The position numbers and the translations under genes are program-made. The notes beneath the pieces are model-generated. The model was not told where the DNA came from. It saw nothing but the letters and a program-made list of their open reading frames with translations, and ran no database searches. Below, in pieces: positions 43,339 to 52,815 of a stretch of DNA of 64,000 bases. Positions within the stretch are counted from its first letter, which is position 1, and each line of letters starts with the position of its first letter. The stretch spans positions 21,608,203 to 21,672,202 of the forward strand of contig JABAKD010000023.1 in NCBI GenBank assembly GCA_012845835.1. Direction: 5' to 3'. This DNA is from Undaria pinnatifida (Eukaryota > Sar > Phaeophyceae > Laminariales > Alariaceae).

Positions 43339-43909
43339 TGTCATAGAGTGTCAGTATAGCTGGCAATAGATTCGGTAGGATAGTCCGCAGAGTTATAGTC
43401 TATTGGCCACAAGAAGGTTCTCTTAAACGGAATATTCTGAGTGAAGCGGATAACCCGTAGAATATAGCTAGTTTGTACCACAAGAGCGTTCTCGGAAATG
43501 GAACGCTCCTCCTCTGGACAAGATAGATAGAAGTAAGCGCGTTAAGCGCTCATGGGAACATTAAGACATCCAGGAGAACGTTCCTTGTACGTTCCATAGG
43601 AAAAGGTCCGGAACAGAGCACAGTAGCAATGCTGGGGTGAAGCGAACTCTGTGAGCTTCACCCCACCCCCGTGCTCTCACTACCTGCTCTACCAGCTGTA
43701 CCTGCTATACTTGCTCTGCCCTGCACTACCGTGTGCCAAGGGCCTGTGTTGTCTGTCTTTTAGAGTCCAATGAAGAGGAAATAGTGTATAAGTTATTGAG
43801 TCTATCCAGCGAGCCATGAGGAGAGACCAAACAAGGGCACCGGAACCCATGAGGAGCACGCTTCCCAACACCGACCAACCACGCATCCCCCACTCGGAGT
43901 ACCACCACA
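43339..43909 (+). repeat. 3' LTR of Y
   Basis: It starts TGTCATAGAGTGTCAG and ends ACCACCACA. It matches 29135-29709 except for about nine substitutions and a missing 4-nt AATT-type step near 43425. Confidence 0.9.
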
Positions 43910-43979
43910 ATATTTACAATTGGTCCAGCTTTTCTTTGGTTTCTTGCTTTGAGTTTCAACCATTCAACCGGTCGTACTC

Positions 43980-44520
43980 ACAGCTGACGTTTTTCAATTT
44001 TTATATAAAATATATCGATTATTTTAATAGGATATTTTTTTTCCCCGATGACGCCTGGATTCAACTAACGAAAACCAGGCTTATAAGCGGACAGTCTATC
44101 TACTAGACCACAAAGTCACATTGCTATCTAATATTTTTTTTGACAAATAGATATCGATTTTTCATGAGGATCATTTTTTTTTCGATGACACCCGGATTCG
44201 AACCAGCGAAGGCCACCAGGATCAACGCGGACATTCTATGTACTAGACCACAATAATATGTCACAGCAGCAGTGGTGTATCTACCAGTACTACCATTTTT
44301 TACCAAAAAGTAAAGATCATTTTTTTCATAAGGATCATTTTTTTTCTCATATTATATGACCCCTGGATTCAACCAAAGAACACCAGGCTTATAAGTGGAC
44401 AGTCTATCTACTAGAAGGCCACAAAGTCACGTTGATATCTATTTTTTTTTATGAGGATCATTTTCTTTCCCCGATGACACCGGGATTCGAACCTACGAGA
44501 AGACCTTGAGGCTCATAGTA
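43980..44520 (-). repeat. Array of four tRNA-like units in X1
   Basis: On the minus strand each unit has an A-box-like TGTGGTCTAGTA and a B-box-like GGTTCGAATCC (or TTGAATCCA), followed by GGGTGTCATCG. The best unit (44252 down to 44178) can pair GTGACA with TGTCAT as an acceptor stem. The anticodon arm is not canonical in any unit, so these are tRNA-derived modules and not tRNA genes. X3 has two more at about 57945-58090 on the other strand. They suggest Pol III promoter remnants or a captured SINE. Confidence 0.6.
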
Positions 44521-45033
44521 GTACATACCGGTACTACTACACCAGGTTTGTACATACTATCAGGTACTACACTGTTGGATCACAATACACGCCCAGCTCA
44601 GATCAGTCCGGCTTTATACAGCCCAGCAGCGCAGCGTAGCGCCGTGCGGAGCCGTGCGGTGCGGTGCCGTGTGCCCTTCGCTGCGGTGCTGTGTCGTGCT
44701 GCGCTGTGTCCTTTCTGTCGAACATAGACTAGAGCAGTACCGGGTATAATACGTGTTGTTGTTGTGTACTACAGTCTATACTTTTATTTATTTATTTTTT
44801 CTACATGTATTCGATCTTGCACGGCCCCCTGTTTTTTCCCCCACGCGAAGTACCCCCGTACCGCCGATCAGAACGTAAGAACCCGTACCAAAAGCACACA
44901 ACACAGCTGAGCATAACAACAAGGCAATTTGCTTTGCACAAGCAGCTCTTGGCATTATCAAATCACTGTCCGCACCAAACCGTGGGCCCCTTCTTTCTGC
45001 CCCCTTCACATGTTTTTAGTTGCATTCTTCCTT

Positions 45034-45088
45034 GCCTTGCGCGAGCGTAGCGGGCGGCGTCCAGCCGCCCGCAAGCGAAGCCCTTGTA
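45034..45088 (+). repeat. X1 3' terminal hairpin
   Basis: GCGGGCGGC pairs perfectly with GCCGCCCGC across GTCCA at about 45049-45071, then AAGCGAAGCCCTTGTA ends the element. X3 has the equivalent hairpin (GGGCGGC/GCCGCCC) and the same CCCTTGTA end. Confidence 0.75.
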
Positions 45089-45359
45089 TGCTTTACGTTT
45101 GTGTTCCTTTGACCGTGATACGATGGGCGGAGGACATGAACACCCCGCGACTTACAGCAAGTACCAGTTTCACGAGTCCGTCAAATCAATGGTACTCTGG
45201 ATACGATCCGAGCGCTAGATCGATGGATGAACTTTGAACGATTTGTTTTGTCGAGGGTTGTACAACGATTCAACGCTTGAACTACGTATGTATCGTAAGC
45301 GTTCTAGGTGGTTACCCACACGATGCTGGGCTCACACACCTCGACAACACGGAAATCGT

Positions 45360-45743
45360 CTACTCATACTCACAGGTCGACAGCAAATAATATATTAGTT
45401 TGAATGGCCCATAAAATGGCAGACACCGTGCGGTATTATAGGTATAGGCTCGCCCCCCGAGGATACTACGCTTACCGACGCGGCTTAAGCAAACCATATC
45501 AGAGAAGGAATAGGACCAGCCCACAGCGATTGGAGAGCATCCTTTGCTTGTAAACGATGAGAGTGTTGAAAAGCGTCCTTCGTTGATCGCAACGTCGCTG
45601 GTTCCGGCAGCGCCGTCGCCATCAGGCTCAGCGGGGTTGGGGTTGGCACCAGCGGCGCCGTTGGTGGTGACCACAGTCCCGTCGGCAGGGGAAGCGGGCT
45701 GTTGGTCCAGGTTGTCCACATTTCCTCCATAGTTGTCGGACAT
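45360..45743 (-). pseudogene. Gypsy gag N-terminal part
   Basis: The ATG lies 55 bp inside the 5' LTR and primer site, where gag should start. The 127-codon frame begins MSDNYGGNVDNLDQQPAS, with a Gly/Ala/Pro/Asp-rich linker to about residue 60 and then GRFSTLSSFTSKGC. It ends at a stop at 45360-45362, 270 bp before the X1 junction. No capsid motif is seen, so the call rests on position. It would be the structural protein packaging the RNA. Confidence 0.55.
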
Positions 45744-45779
45744 GGCTGAGATGAACTCGAGAAAGGCTCAATGAAAAGA

Positions 45780-45797
45780 CTGCCGTCTGAACGCCAA
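45780..45797 (-). promoter_or_regulatory. Probable primer-binding site of the gypsy element
   Basis: On the minus strand TTGGCGTTCAGACGGCAG directly follows the LTR end CCAACCCTTA. The matching tRNA is not identified. The first six bases are shared with the sequence after the Y 5' LTR. Confidence 0.45.
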
Positions 45798-46230
45798 TAA
45801 GGGTTGGTGCTCGAGAACACCGCAGGGAGGTGCGAATCTCCAACGCTTTTGTGTACAAGCGTCCCTCTCAGGCAACGGTCGCAGAATGTGGGCGGTGTTG
45901 ACGATCACCGGACGAATAGCCGTGCTCGGTAAAGAGACAGAATCTCAGGTTGAGATGGGGACAGTAGGAAGTGTGAGAGGTGTGCGAGGGCGCACCCTCG
46001 CACTCCTCTCGGACGAAAGCAAGGGGCAACGAGCTGAGGAAGCGTCTGGGAAGACGTCTTGAGGTTCCTCGGGATGTTGTACCCTTCCTTGTGGCTCGGA
46101 GTGTGGGCGAGAACGACATCGCTCCGAGAGACGATCTTTCTAGGAGAACGTACGTGCGGAACGTTCCCGAAGGTTCTAGAATTTGTGTTCAGACGCAAGG
46201 CAGGTTGGGTTCAGAGCATTGTGACCCACA
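45798..46230 (-). repeat. 5' LTR of the gypsy element
   Basis: It starts (minus) TGTGGGTCACAATGCTCTG and ends CCAACCCTTA. It contains GTGCGAGGG-CGCA-CCCTCGCAC, a perfect 9-pair hairpin whose counterpart in the 3' LTR has one G-T pair. Confidence 0.9.
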
Positions 46231-46234
46231 GGTG

Positions 46235-46510
46235 TCATATTTTTTGTCCACTACAATGGTAAGTGTTGGTATTTATACTTTAGGTGGGGAATTTTGAGCT
46301 AGGTAAAACATCACATCTATTTTATAAATTTATTACTGTAGTTTCCACTATACTGCTTTATCATATGTATGGTATTTAATGGGCAATAGTGGATGATATG
46401 ATTATTATCACCCTCCCTCCCCCCCCCCCAATGCCGTACATAGTTGAGTGATCAGGGGGAAACGATAGATAGATATAAACTTACTTCCCTGGTATGAATA
46501 TCTTTGTGTG
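46235..46510. other. A/T-rich flank, no gene seen
   Basis: This is the right flank of the gypsy insertion. It has a 10-nt C run near 46421 and no repeat shared with the rest of the window. Confidence 0.4.
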
Positions 46511-47627
46511 AAAGCCCTCGGTTGGTGCTTCCCTGGCATCTATCTCCGAGGTCGGATGGTCCAGGTTATTACTTGCGGAACGGTCCAGATTTTCTTTCAT
46601 TTCTTGATTTCTTTCATTTCTTGATTTTTTTATTTATTGATTTCTTGATTTCTCGCTTTTCTAGATTTTCTTGATTTCTTGCTTTTTTTTTTATTCTGCT
46701 CTTTTTGCCAGTTGGTTGTTGACTTTTCAGCGGCTTCTTGCGATTTGTTTTATCTGCCAAACACGATTTTGAACCTTTTCGCGGTTTTTTCTTCTTTTTC
46801 CCGCTTATTTGCCGCCTGTGCATTACTTGCGGAACGTTTCAGCTTTAGCTTTTCTTTGATTTCTACCATTTGTTTTGTACTTGACGCTGTTTCATCAACT
46901 GAGGTCTGGGTTTGGCTCATCAGCTTCGCGCCGCCCAGCACCCCACCGCAGCGCTATAGCTCGCAGCTACGGAGCGCCGTGCAGTGCCCTACGATGCCCT
47001 GTACCTTACATTTGTTGCGGAACGAAGTTTCATCAGCTGACATCTGGGCTTGGCTCATCAGCGGAACGAAGTTTCATCAGCTGACATCTGGGCTTGGCTC
47101 ATCAGGTCCGCACCGCCCAGCACCCCTCCGCAGCGCTATAGCTCGCTGCAACGCAGCGTTGATGTGCTTTGCTGCTTTGCCATGCTGCGTGCTTTGCGGT
47201 AGTTTGTACATGCCAGTAGTAACATTCGCAGTATCATCCTACGTACCGGAGTTTGTACCAGTACATACTACGTTGTTGGATCACAATGCACCCCGAGCTA
47301 AGGTCAGCCCGGCTATATATAGCTCAGCAGTGCAGCGCGGCATAGTGCGGTGCCGTGTGCTGCCCTTCGTTTTGCGGTGTTGTGTCGTGCGGCGCTGTGC
47401 GTTTTTTTGAACATACAGCAGTAGTACCAGGTATAATACAGGTACCAGGTACCACTATGTAGGTGTTGCGTTCTCATCACACGTACTGCCGTTCAGAACG
47501 TGACATCAAAGCATCTAGCGCAGGACAATTAGCTCTGCACAAGCACCTCTTGGCAACATTATTTTACGGTTGCAGCTTTTCTTTGCTTTCTTCCACAATT
47601 TATTGGTTCTTCCATTTCGTCAATTAT

Positions 47628-47927
47628 GTAAGAATGTCGGAACAGTCTGGAGTTTGGCGGAACGAAGAGGAAATATCGGAGATCCGGGTAACATAGGAGG
47701 GGGGGGGTGGTTCCAGGGGGAGGGATAGCAAAAATAGGAGGACCTCAGCAGCAACAACGTAGCACAGCAGCAGCACACCAGCAGCGAGTATCTGGCACAA
47801 CACACTGTAGAGAAAGAAGGGAGTAGCGCCCACGCAGCAGCGACAGCAGCAGCAGTAGCGGTAGGGAGAAGACGTCGGCAGGAGTATAGGGGAGAGAGGT
47901 GGCACGGGGAGACACCAATCGCAATCC
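47628..47927 (+). repeat. Split repeat A1
   Basis: It begins GTAAGAATGTCGGAACAGTC and ends ACACCAATCGCAATC. It is about 97% identical by eye to A2 (54683-54980). The gag ATG lies 6 bp after it, so A1 probably holds the promoter and leader. Confidence 0.92.
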
Positions 47928-47932
47928 GAATC

Positions 47933-48922
47933 ATGGCTGGGAGGGAGGTGTACGAGGACATGTTATCGTCACAGGAACGGGAAGCAGGTTTCCAGGCGAA
48001 GATCAGGAAGCTGCGGAAGGAGCTGGAAGAGACGGAGCGCATGCGGAAAGAAGAGCTGGAGAGGAGGGAGGAAGCAAGGATATCGAAGGGGAGCGACGAG
48101 GACGTGCGGGAGATACGGAAGCCGGGGGACCAAACAGCAGGCTCCGACAAGGAGGGTAACGGTGAGAACCAACGTCAGGAAGAACTGGGAAGGGAGAGAG
48201 ATGAGAGTGAGCGTAGAAGGGCGGAAGAGAGGTGGAAGGCAATATTTGAGAGCGAGGTCGAAAAGGAGGTTGGCAGACGGATGCGCGCGAGAGACACGAG
48301 TAAGGACATGACCGAAATGGATGAACCTGCGAGTAACCCACAACAGCAGGAGCAGCACAAAGAGCCGAGGAGGCAAGACCAGCACCACCAGCCGGAGGGA
48401 CGGAGAAACATGGGCCAACCCTGCGAACGCAGGGGGGTTTCACATGACACGGAGGCCGGGGAGGTTAGGGAAAGAACGAGACAAATGTTACTCTCAAAGA
48501 ATGCCACCGAACGACGAAGCCAAAGCCAAGAGGTCGGGAGATGGGAAGCAGGAGGCAGGGGCCCGCAAATAGAACCCACAACTGAGGACGGCTACTGGAG
48601 GCAGATGGGACAGGAACACGGAGAAGGGTGGGAAGGAAGGGGTGGAGTTCCGATCACAGAACCTTCAGCCGAGGGCGGATATTGGGGAGGCAGGAGGGGA
48701 GGACCGGAACAGGGAGGGTGGATACAGGGGGGAAAAGGGAAACGCCAGCACAGGGATACGGCAGCAGAAGAAGATTGGTGGTTTAGTGACGAAATGGGTA
48801 GAGGAGCATGGACGAGGCAAATGGCCGAAGACGGCTACTGGGGGACGACGAGAGGAAGGGCTAATGAGAAGAGAGGATGGGAAGACAAGGAGGTGGCACC
48901 GGGGTGGGGAAGGCGAGAATGA
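47933..48922 (+). CDS. YR retrotransposon gag-like ORF1
   Basis: The protein is 329 codons. Residues about 10-75 and 85-125 are highly charged (Glu/Arg/Lys) heptad-like helix, probably coiled coil: FQAKIRKLRKELEETERMRK and EELGRERDESERRR. The C-terminal half has four irregular repeats around a Tyr-Trp or Trp-Trp pair after acidic residues (EDGYWRQMG, EGGYWGGRR, EEDWWFSDE, EDGYWGTTR). It starts 6 bp after A1 and precedes the RT ORF, the position of gag in DIRS-class elements. I infer an RNA-binding or assembly role from position and charge, since no database family is recognised. The long minus-strand ORFs over it are shadows. Confidence 0.6.
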   Translation: MAGREVYEDMLSSQEREAGFQAKIRKLRKELEETERMRKEELERREEARISKGSDEDVREIRKPGDQTAGSDKEGNGENQRQEELGRERDESERRRAEERWKAIFESEVEKEVGRRMRARDTSKDMTEMDEPASNPQQQEQHKEPRRQDQHHQPEGRRNMGQPCERRGVSHDTEAGEVRERTRQMLLSKNATERRSQSQEVGRWEAGGRGPQIEPTTEDGYWRQMGQEHGEGWEGRGGVPITEPSAEGGYWGGRRGGPEQGGWIQGGKGKRQHRDTAAEEDWWFSDEMGRGAWTRQMAEDGYWGTTRGRANEKRGWEDKEVAPGWGRRE

Positions 48923-49021
48923 TTTGGGGGTGAAGGGTGAAAGCGGGGCGAAACGGGAGCGGACAGGGGCTCAGGGCCCAGCAGTTACTTCAGGGAGCCG
49001 GAACCGTCATCATGGGCGCAC

Positions 49022-49959
49022 GTGATGGACATGGGGATGGTTATGTGGGGGGTAATCAGGGCAGACGGGGGAGTACCGCCATGGGGTTCGGTGAAGGAAC
49101 GGGCGATGTCTTCGTTGTGTAGTGAGCGGTTCTTTATGAACCGGAAAGGAGAGGGGGGCCTGATGCGTTTTTCCGACCTAGACATGACCATGTATTCGAG
49201 GACAGAGAAGTCGGGGAAGCGCCGGAGTGAGGGGGGGACAGCCTTGCCAGACAGGGTGGAGGCTACTCTGGGGGTGACTCTGTACATGGCGAGGTTAGCG
49301 ACGGACGTGCACACGAAGATGGGGCGGGAAGCGTTGGGAAGGGTGGAGAGTCGATTGGGGAAACCATTCCACAGCGTAAAGGAAGGGGTAAATCATATTT
49401 TCGTGACGAACAGGAGGGTGGTAGAGTCGGAGTGCTTCCAGGATGAGTTCGTGACGCGATTCAATATGGACCTAGCGGAGTTGGGGGAAGAGGTGTGGAC
49501 GCAAGCGCTGAGGCTGAAGCGGAGGGGGAACACGTGGCCGACGGCAGAAGAGGCCGGGCCCCTACCAGTCCCGGAGTTTAAAGCAACGCGGGCGTGGCTG
49601 GATGTGGCGCCGCTACACATGAGGGGGGGGGGTGAGTGGAGGGTTGGGGGAGGGAGAAAAGGGGGGAGGGGGGGGGGTACGAAGAGGGACACCGGCGGGG
49701 GGAAGCGGGGCGGGGCGAGAGGGGCGTAGGGGCAGAACGCAAGGGTGAAGAAAGGAAGGAGGGGGGGGAGAGCAGGGAGTGTTTCTTCTCTAAGTGCGGC
49801 AAGCCCTGTCCGTACATGGAAAAGTGGGGAGACTGCAAGTTCGAGCACAAGGTCGAGAAGGGTGGAAAAGACGAGCGAGTGGGGGGGGGAAGGGGCGAGA
49901 AGCGAGCAGCCCCGGGGGGGGAGGGGGCGGGGGAGAAGAAGGGTAAGAAGGACGAATGA
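49022..49959 (+). pseudogene. Second gag-like region with a Cys/His zinc-binding motif
   Basis: The frame 49022-49729 (235 codons) holds a helical region (RVEATLGVTLYMARLATDV, REALGRVESRLGK, FNMDLAELGEEVWTQALRL). It then runs into a Gly/Arg-rich stretch over long G runs. A second frame, 49636-49959, continues with CFFSKCGKPCPYMEKWGDC and KFEH, a C-x4-C-x3-C-x8-C-x3-H arrangement suited to one zinc, then a Lys-rich tail. The frames probably formed one protein, broken by slippage in the G runs. It may be the nucleocapsid part of gag. ORF1 ends 100 bp upstream in the same frame, so ORF1 and this region could once have been one ORF. Confidence 0.5.
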
Positions 49960-50459
49960 AGGTACGGGCCCTGCCAGATCGCAGGGCCAGCCAAGGAAGA
50001 ACGAGGACCGGGGGGCGAATGCAAGCACAGAGAGCGCCACCGGGCGGACCAGAAAGGCTGGGAGACCAACATCGCGGGGGGGCCGACACCGGGGTCGGTC
50101 AGACCAATCAATTCAGGTGAAAAAAATAAGGGGCTCGAAGGAGGGGAGGAGGTAGTGGGGGGGAACCAGAGGGAAACAGGAACAGAAAGGGGAAAAATAC
50201 GGAAAGGAAAGGGAAAGGCAGTAGGTGACGAAGGGGATAAAGAAACACGGGAGATAGGGCGCGCGAGAGGAAGGGGGGAAGGAGGGTACGGGGAAAGAAC
50301 CGGACAGGTACAGGAAGGAGAAGCTAGTGGTATCGGGGCGGGAAGGTCGCGAATAAGAAATATCGAACTGGGAAAAGGGGGGAGCGACGGCGGCCAGGCC
50401 GCGAGCTCGAACAAACGGGGGGTGCGCGGAGAAGGGGCCGTGAAAAGGGGGGGGGGGGG

Positions 50460-51060
50460 GGGGGGTGTACGGCAAGGAGACCGTACACGACCCGGCCGGG
50501 GGGGAGCACGGCAACGGGGCCGCGCAAAGAAAACGGGGGGGGGTGTGCGGCAACGGGGCCGCACACAATCAGGTCGGGAACGAACGTGGCGACGGGGCCG
50601 CGCAGGGCGATGGCGGCCAGGCCGCGAGTTCTAACAAATGGGGGGTGTGAGGCAAAGGGGCCACGCAAAAGGTGTGTGGGGTGTGTGCGGTAACGGGACC
50701 GTACACGACCCGGCCTGGGGGAAGCGCGGCAACGGGGCCGCGCAAATAAAAGGGGTGCGTGTGCAGCAACGGGGCTGCACACGGCCAGGCCGGGGGGGTA
50801 CGCGGCAACGGGGCCGCGAAAAGAAAGGGGGCGGGAGTGGGCGGCGATGGGGCCGTACACGACCATGGGGGGGGGGAACGTGGCAACGGGGCCGCGCGAG
50901 GAAAAGGGGGGGGGAGGGGGGGCAACGGGGCCGTACAAAACCAGGCGGGAGGGGAGCGCGGCGACGGGGCTGCGAAAAGGAAAAGGGGGGGAGCGGGCGA
51001 CAAGGGGGCCGTACACGCTCAGGAACGGGGAGCCTTCGGCAACGGGGCCGGAGGAGCGGG
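50460..51060 (+). repeat. Array of about 13 stem-loops with GGC-AACGG-GGCC cores and covarying stems
   Basis: Units of about 36-42 bp each form an inverted repeat around AACGG. Examples are GTGTGCGGC-AACGG-GGCCGCACAC near 50546, GCGCGGC-AACGG-GGCCGCGC near 50726, CGTGTGCAGC-AACGG-GGCTGCACACG near 50757, and GTGCGGT-AACGG-GACCGTAC near 50687. The changes C/G to T/A and G/C to A/T occur together on both arms, and others are G-T pairs. Outer arms tend to alternate between GTGTG or GTAC and GCGC types. The units also read as GNGAA peptides on plus and GPVAA on minus. It lies between the gag region and RT. Confidence 0.75.
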
Positions 51061-51168
51061 GCGTAGGGAAGGAGCTACCCACGGGAAGGAGGGACAGAGC
51101 GTAGCCACGGGGCGGCGCACGAGTACAAGGGCGAGGAACGGGAGACGGTCCTAAGGTGGAGGAGCGCA

Positions 51169-52815
51169 ATGGAGTGCCTGGGGAAGACAGGGGAAGACGC
51201 AGTCGAAAGAGATCGCCTGCTGGAGGTCGTGGCTAGGTTGGGAGAGGAGATGCTACTAAGGAAAGGAGGGGACGTAGGGAAGGTGGTGTGGGCGTTAGGT
51301 GGAGAGCTGCTCGCGCCACATATTGACGTAGAGCGCGTGAAGAAATTATTCGGGGAACGACACAAGGTCGACCAGTTTGCACTGCTGGAACAGATAGCGA
51401 GGGTAGGCGTGCCGGTGGATGTGGGACCCGGAGGTAATCTCGAGCGGGAACTGGCATACGGGAACCATAGCAGCGCCAGAAACCACGTGGCCGACGTGTG
51501 GGAGAATGCAGTGGGAGACGTCAAGAAAGGGAAAGCGATCGTGATGCCGGTGAGAGTAGCGCGGAGCGTGCGAGGTTCGCGGATTAATCCCGTGGGGGTA
51601 GTGGAAGAAGAAGGTAAGAGGAGGATAGTCCATATTTCGACGTTCAGCAGCGAACCGGAGCAACCCGGGGGGGGGGGGCGGCCGGTTAACGAGACGACGT
51701 ACTGGGACCAGATTTCAGAATGCCACCTGGCGAGCGTGATGGGCCAAATTATCAAGAGGGTGCTGGGGCTGCGGAACAAATTCGGGACAGGTAAAAGGAT
51801 CCTGATACAAAAAATGGACGTGAAGAGTGCCTTTCGACAGGTGGGAGTGGATCCAGCAGGGGCAGCAAACTTCGGGTACGTGCTGGGAGGGTATTTGTTT
51901 ATCGACTTGCGGTTGCATTTCGGATGGAGGGGGAGCCCAGGGTGGTGGGGTGTGATCGCCAGCGCGATCCAGCAGGCACAGAGGCAGACGACACAAGCAT
52001 CGGCGACGATCCTAGCTGCTGGCAAGGAGGCCACAGCGCATGTCCAAGTCGCGGGGCATACGGGAGTAGCGGTGGAGCCGCTGCCGCGGGGCTGCATAGT
52101 CGCGGAAGCGGAAGGGGGAGGGGAGGAGGACCCAGCGTGGGTGGTTTTTTTCATGGATGATGCGGTTTCGGTGGAGGTGCAGTGGGAAGCAGGCGGGGGA
52201 AGGTGCTTAGTGCTGCCGCAGGCACTGGCGTCGAATCACCACCAAGCGATGGGGGAGAGGGCAGTGGGTGAGGAGCCTCTGCTGTCACATAAAAAGGTGA
52301 CGGATTGGGCCCCTCGGCAGGAGGTACTGGGTTTTGACTCAGACACGGAGAGAATGACGATATCCTTGCCGGGAAGGAAGGTCACGGAGCTACGGGAGAT
52401 GCTCCAGGAGTGGCCCGAGGAGAGGAGCAAGGCGACGGTACGGGAGGTCCTCGTGCTGGCAGGCAAACTGCACCACGTGACGCACGTGATTAGACCAGGG
52501 CGGTATTTCGTGCGGCGGCTTCTGCAGCTGAGCAAGCTTCATCTGAATGGGCAGGAGAAAAGGGGGGGGGGGAGGGGGGCATGGGGAAAGGACAGGAAGA
52601 AGGCAGAGGCAGGGAGGGTGGTATATCTGACGGAAGAGTTCATGGCGGACGTGGAGTGGTGGAGATGGTGCATGACGGAGGGCTTGGCCGGGCGGGGGGA
52701 AGAGTTGGCGGCACCGTTCTTCCGGTTCGTGAAACAGCCTCATAAAAGAACCTGGTTTTCCGACGCATCATTCGAGGCAGTAGGGGGGCTATGCCTGGAG
52801 ACGGGGGTGTATTGA
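51169..52815 (+). pseudogene. YR retrotransposon reverse transcriptase (DIRS-type)
   Basis: The frame is 548 codons. Motif A is ILIQKMDVKSAFRQVGVDP, with the DIRS-style D-x-K-x-A-F-R-Q. Motif B is FGWRGSPGWWGV. Motif C is VVFFMDDAVSVEV, with ATG GAT GAT at 52153-52161. Then come WAPRQEVLGFDSD and LAGKLHHVTHVIRPGRYFVRR, which mark the DIRS thumb region, and the RNase H start TWFSDASFEAVGGLC. The catalytic Asp pairs are kept. The frame stops at TGA 52813-52815 after ETGVY, but coding similarity continues in the same frame, so this is a premature stop. The start chosen is the first ATG after the hairpin array; the domain starts well downstream. It copies element RNA into DNA. Confidence 0.9.

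Larger units (their letters stand above)
29135..43909 (+). mobile_element. Y: 14.8-kb LTR element without recognisable gag or pol
   Basis: Near-identical direct repeats of 575 and 571 bp bound it, and ATAT flanks both sides (29131-29134 and 43910-43913) as a 4-bp target duplication. The 5' LTR is followed by ATTGGCGACG, similar to the TTGGCG after the gypsy 5' LTR, so I infer plus orientation with a primer site there. A weak purine-rich CAGGGTGGG precedes the 3' LTR. The 13.6-kb interior has no RT, integrase, protease or RNase H motif in six frames. Its size and lack of genes fit a LARD (large retrotransposon derivative) moved by another element's proteins. The LTRs differ at about nine sites and one 4-nt indel by eye, so Y is young. 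Confidence 0.85.
27091..45088 (+). mobile_element. Repeat element X, copy 1 (split by Y)
   Basis: X1 is defined by comparison with X3 (57364-59392, opposite strand) and the partial X2. It starts TTACTTAGTCCTCGACCCCC, preceded by A in both complete copies, and ends with a hairpin and CCCTTG, followed by TA in both. Removing Y leaves about 3.2 kb. It holds tandem CAG/GCA-rich blocks, TATATATAGC motifs, A/T-rich segments with CAAGTTCAACTC-type motifs, tRNA-like units and a second CAG/GCA block. It has no coding capacity for a transposase or RT. It sits inside the gypsy element between gag and protease. The 3' hairpin and A/T flanks resemble a Helitron, but the 5' TC and 3' CTRR are not canonical. 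Confidence 0.7.
20125..46234 (-). mobile_element. Ty3/gypsy (chromovirus-type) element, split by nested insertions
   Basis: The 3' LTR is at 20129-20560 and the 5' LTR at 45798-46230, both in minus orientation. Both outer sides carry GGTG (20125-20128 and 46231-46234), a 4-bp target duplication, so the two LTRs belong to one insertion although they are 25 kb apart. The polypurine tract next to the 3' LTR, the gag start next to the 5' LTR, and the pol domains 21769-26075 all lie on the minus strand between them. Element X1 with Y inside it explains the extra length. Without them the element is about 8.1 kb. By eye the LTRs differ at about 15 positions plus two small indels. Pol is frameshifted throughout. 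Confidence 0.85.

Noticed and set aside
44124-44306. True tRNA gene
   Set aside because: A and B boxes and an acceptor-like stem are present, but the anticodon arm does not form and the unit is repeated within a transposable element.
45544-45732. Plus-strand ORF opposite the gypsy gag start
   Set aside because: The minus-strand frame begins at the correct distance from the LTR and primer site.
50460-51060. Regular 36-42 bp repeats resembling a CRISPR array
   Set aside because: The units are imperfect hairpins with no unique spacers of constant length, lie between gag and RT of a eukaryotic retrotransposon, and have no cas genes nearby.
47969-51169. Long minus-strand ORFs (146-328 codons) opposite the YR element gag and hairpin array
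   Set aside because: Pro/Ser/Leu-rich shadows of a purine-rich strand. The repeats read as GPVAA peptides only because of the hairpin units.
51075-52154. 359-codon minus-strand ORF
   Set aside because: Antisense to the RT, whose catalytic motifs are clear on the plus strand.
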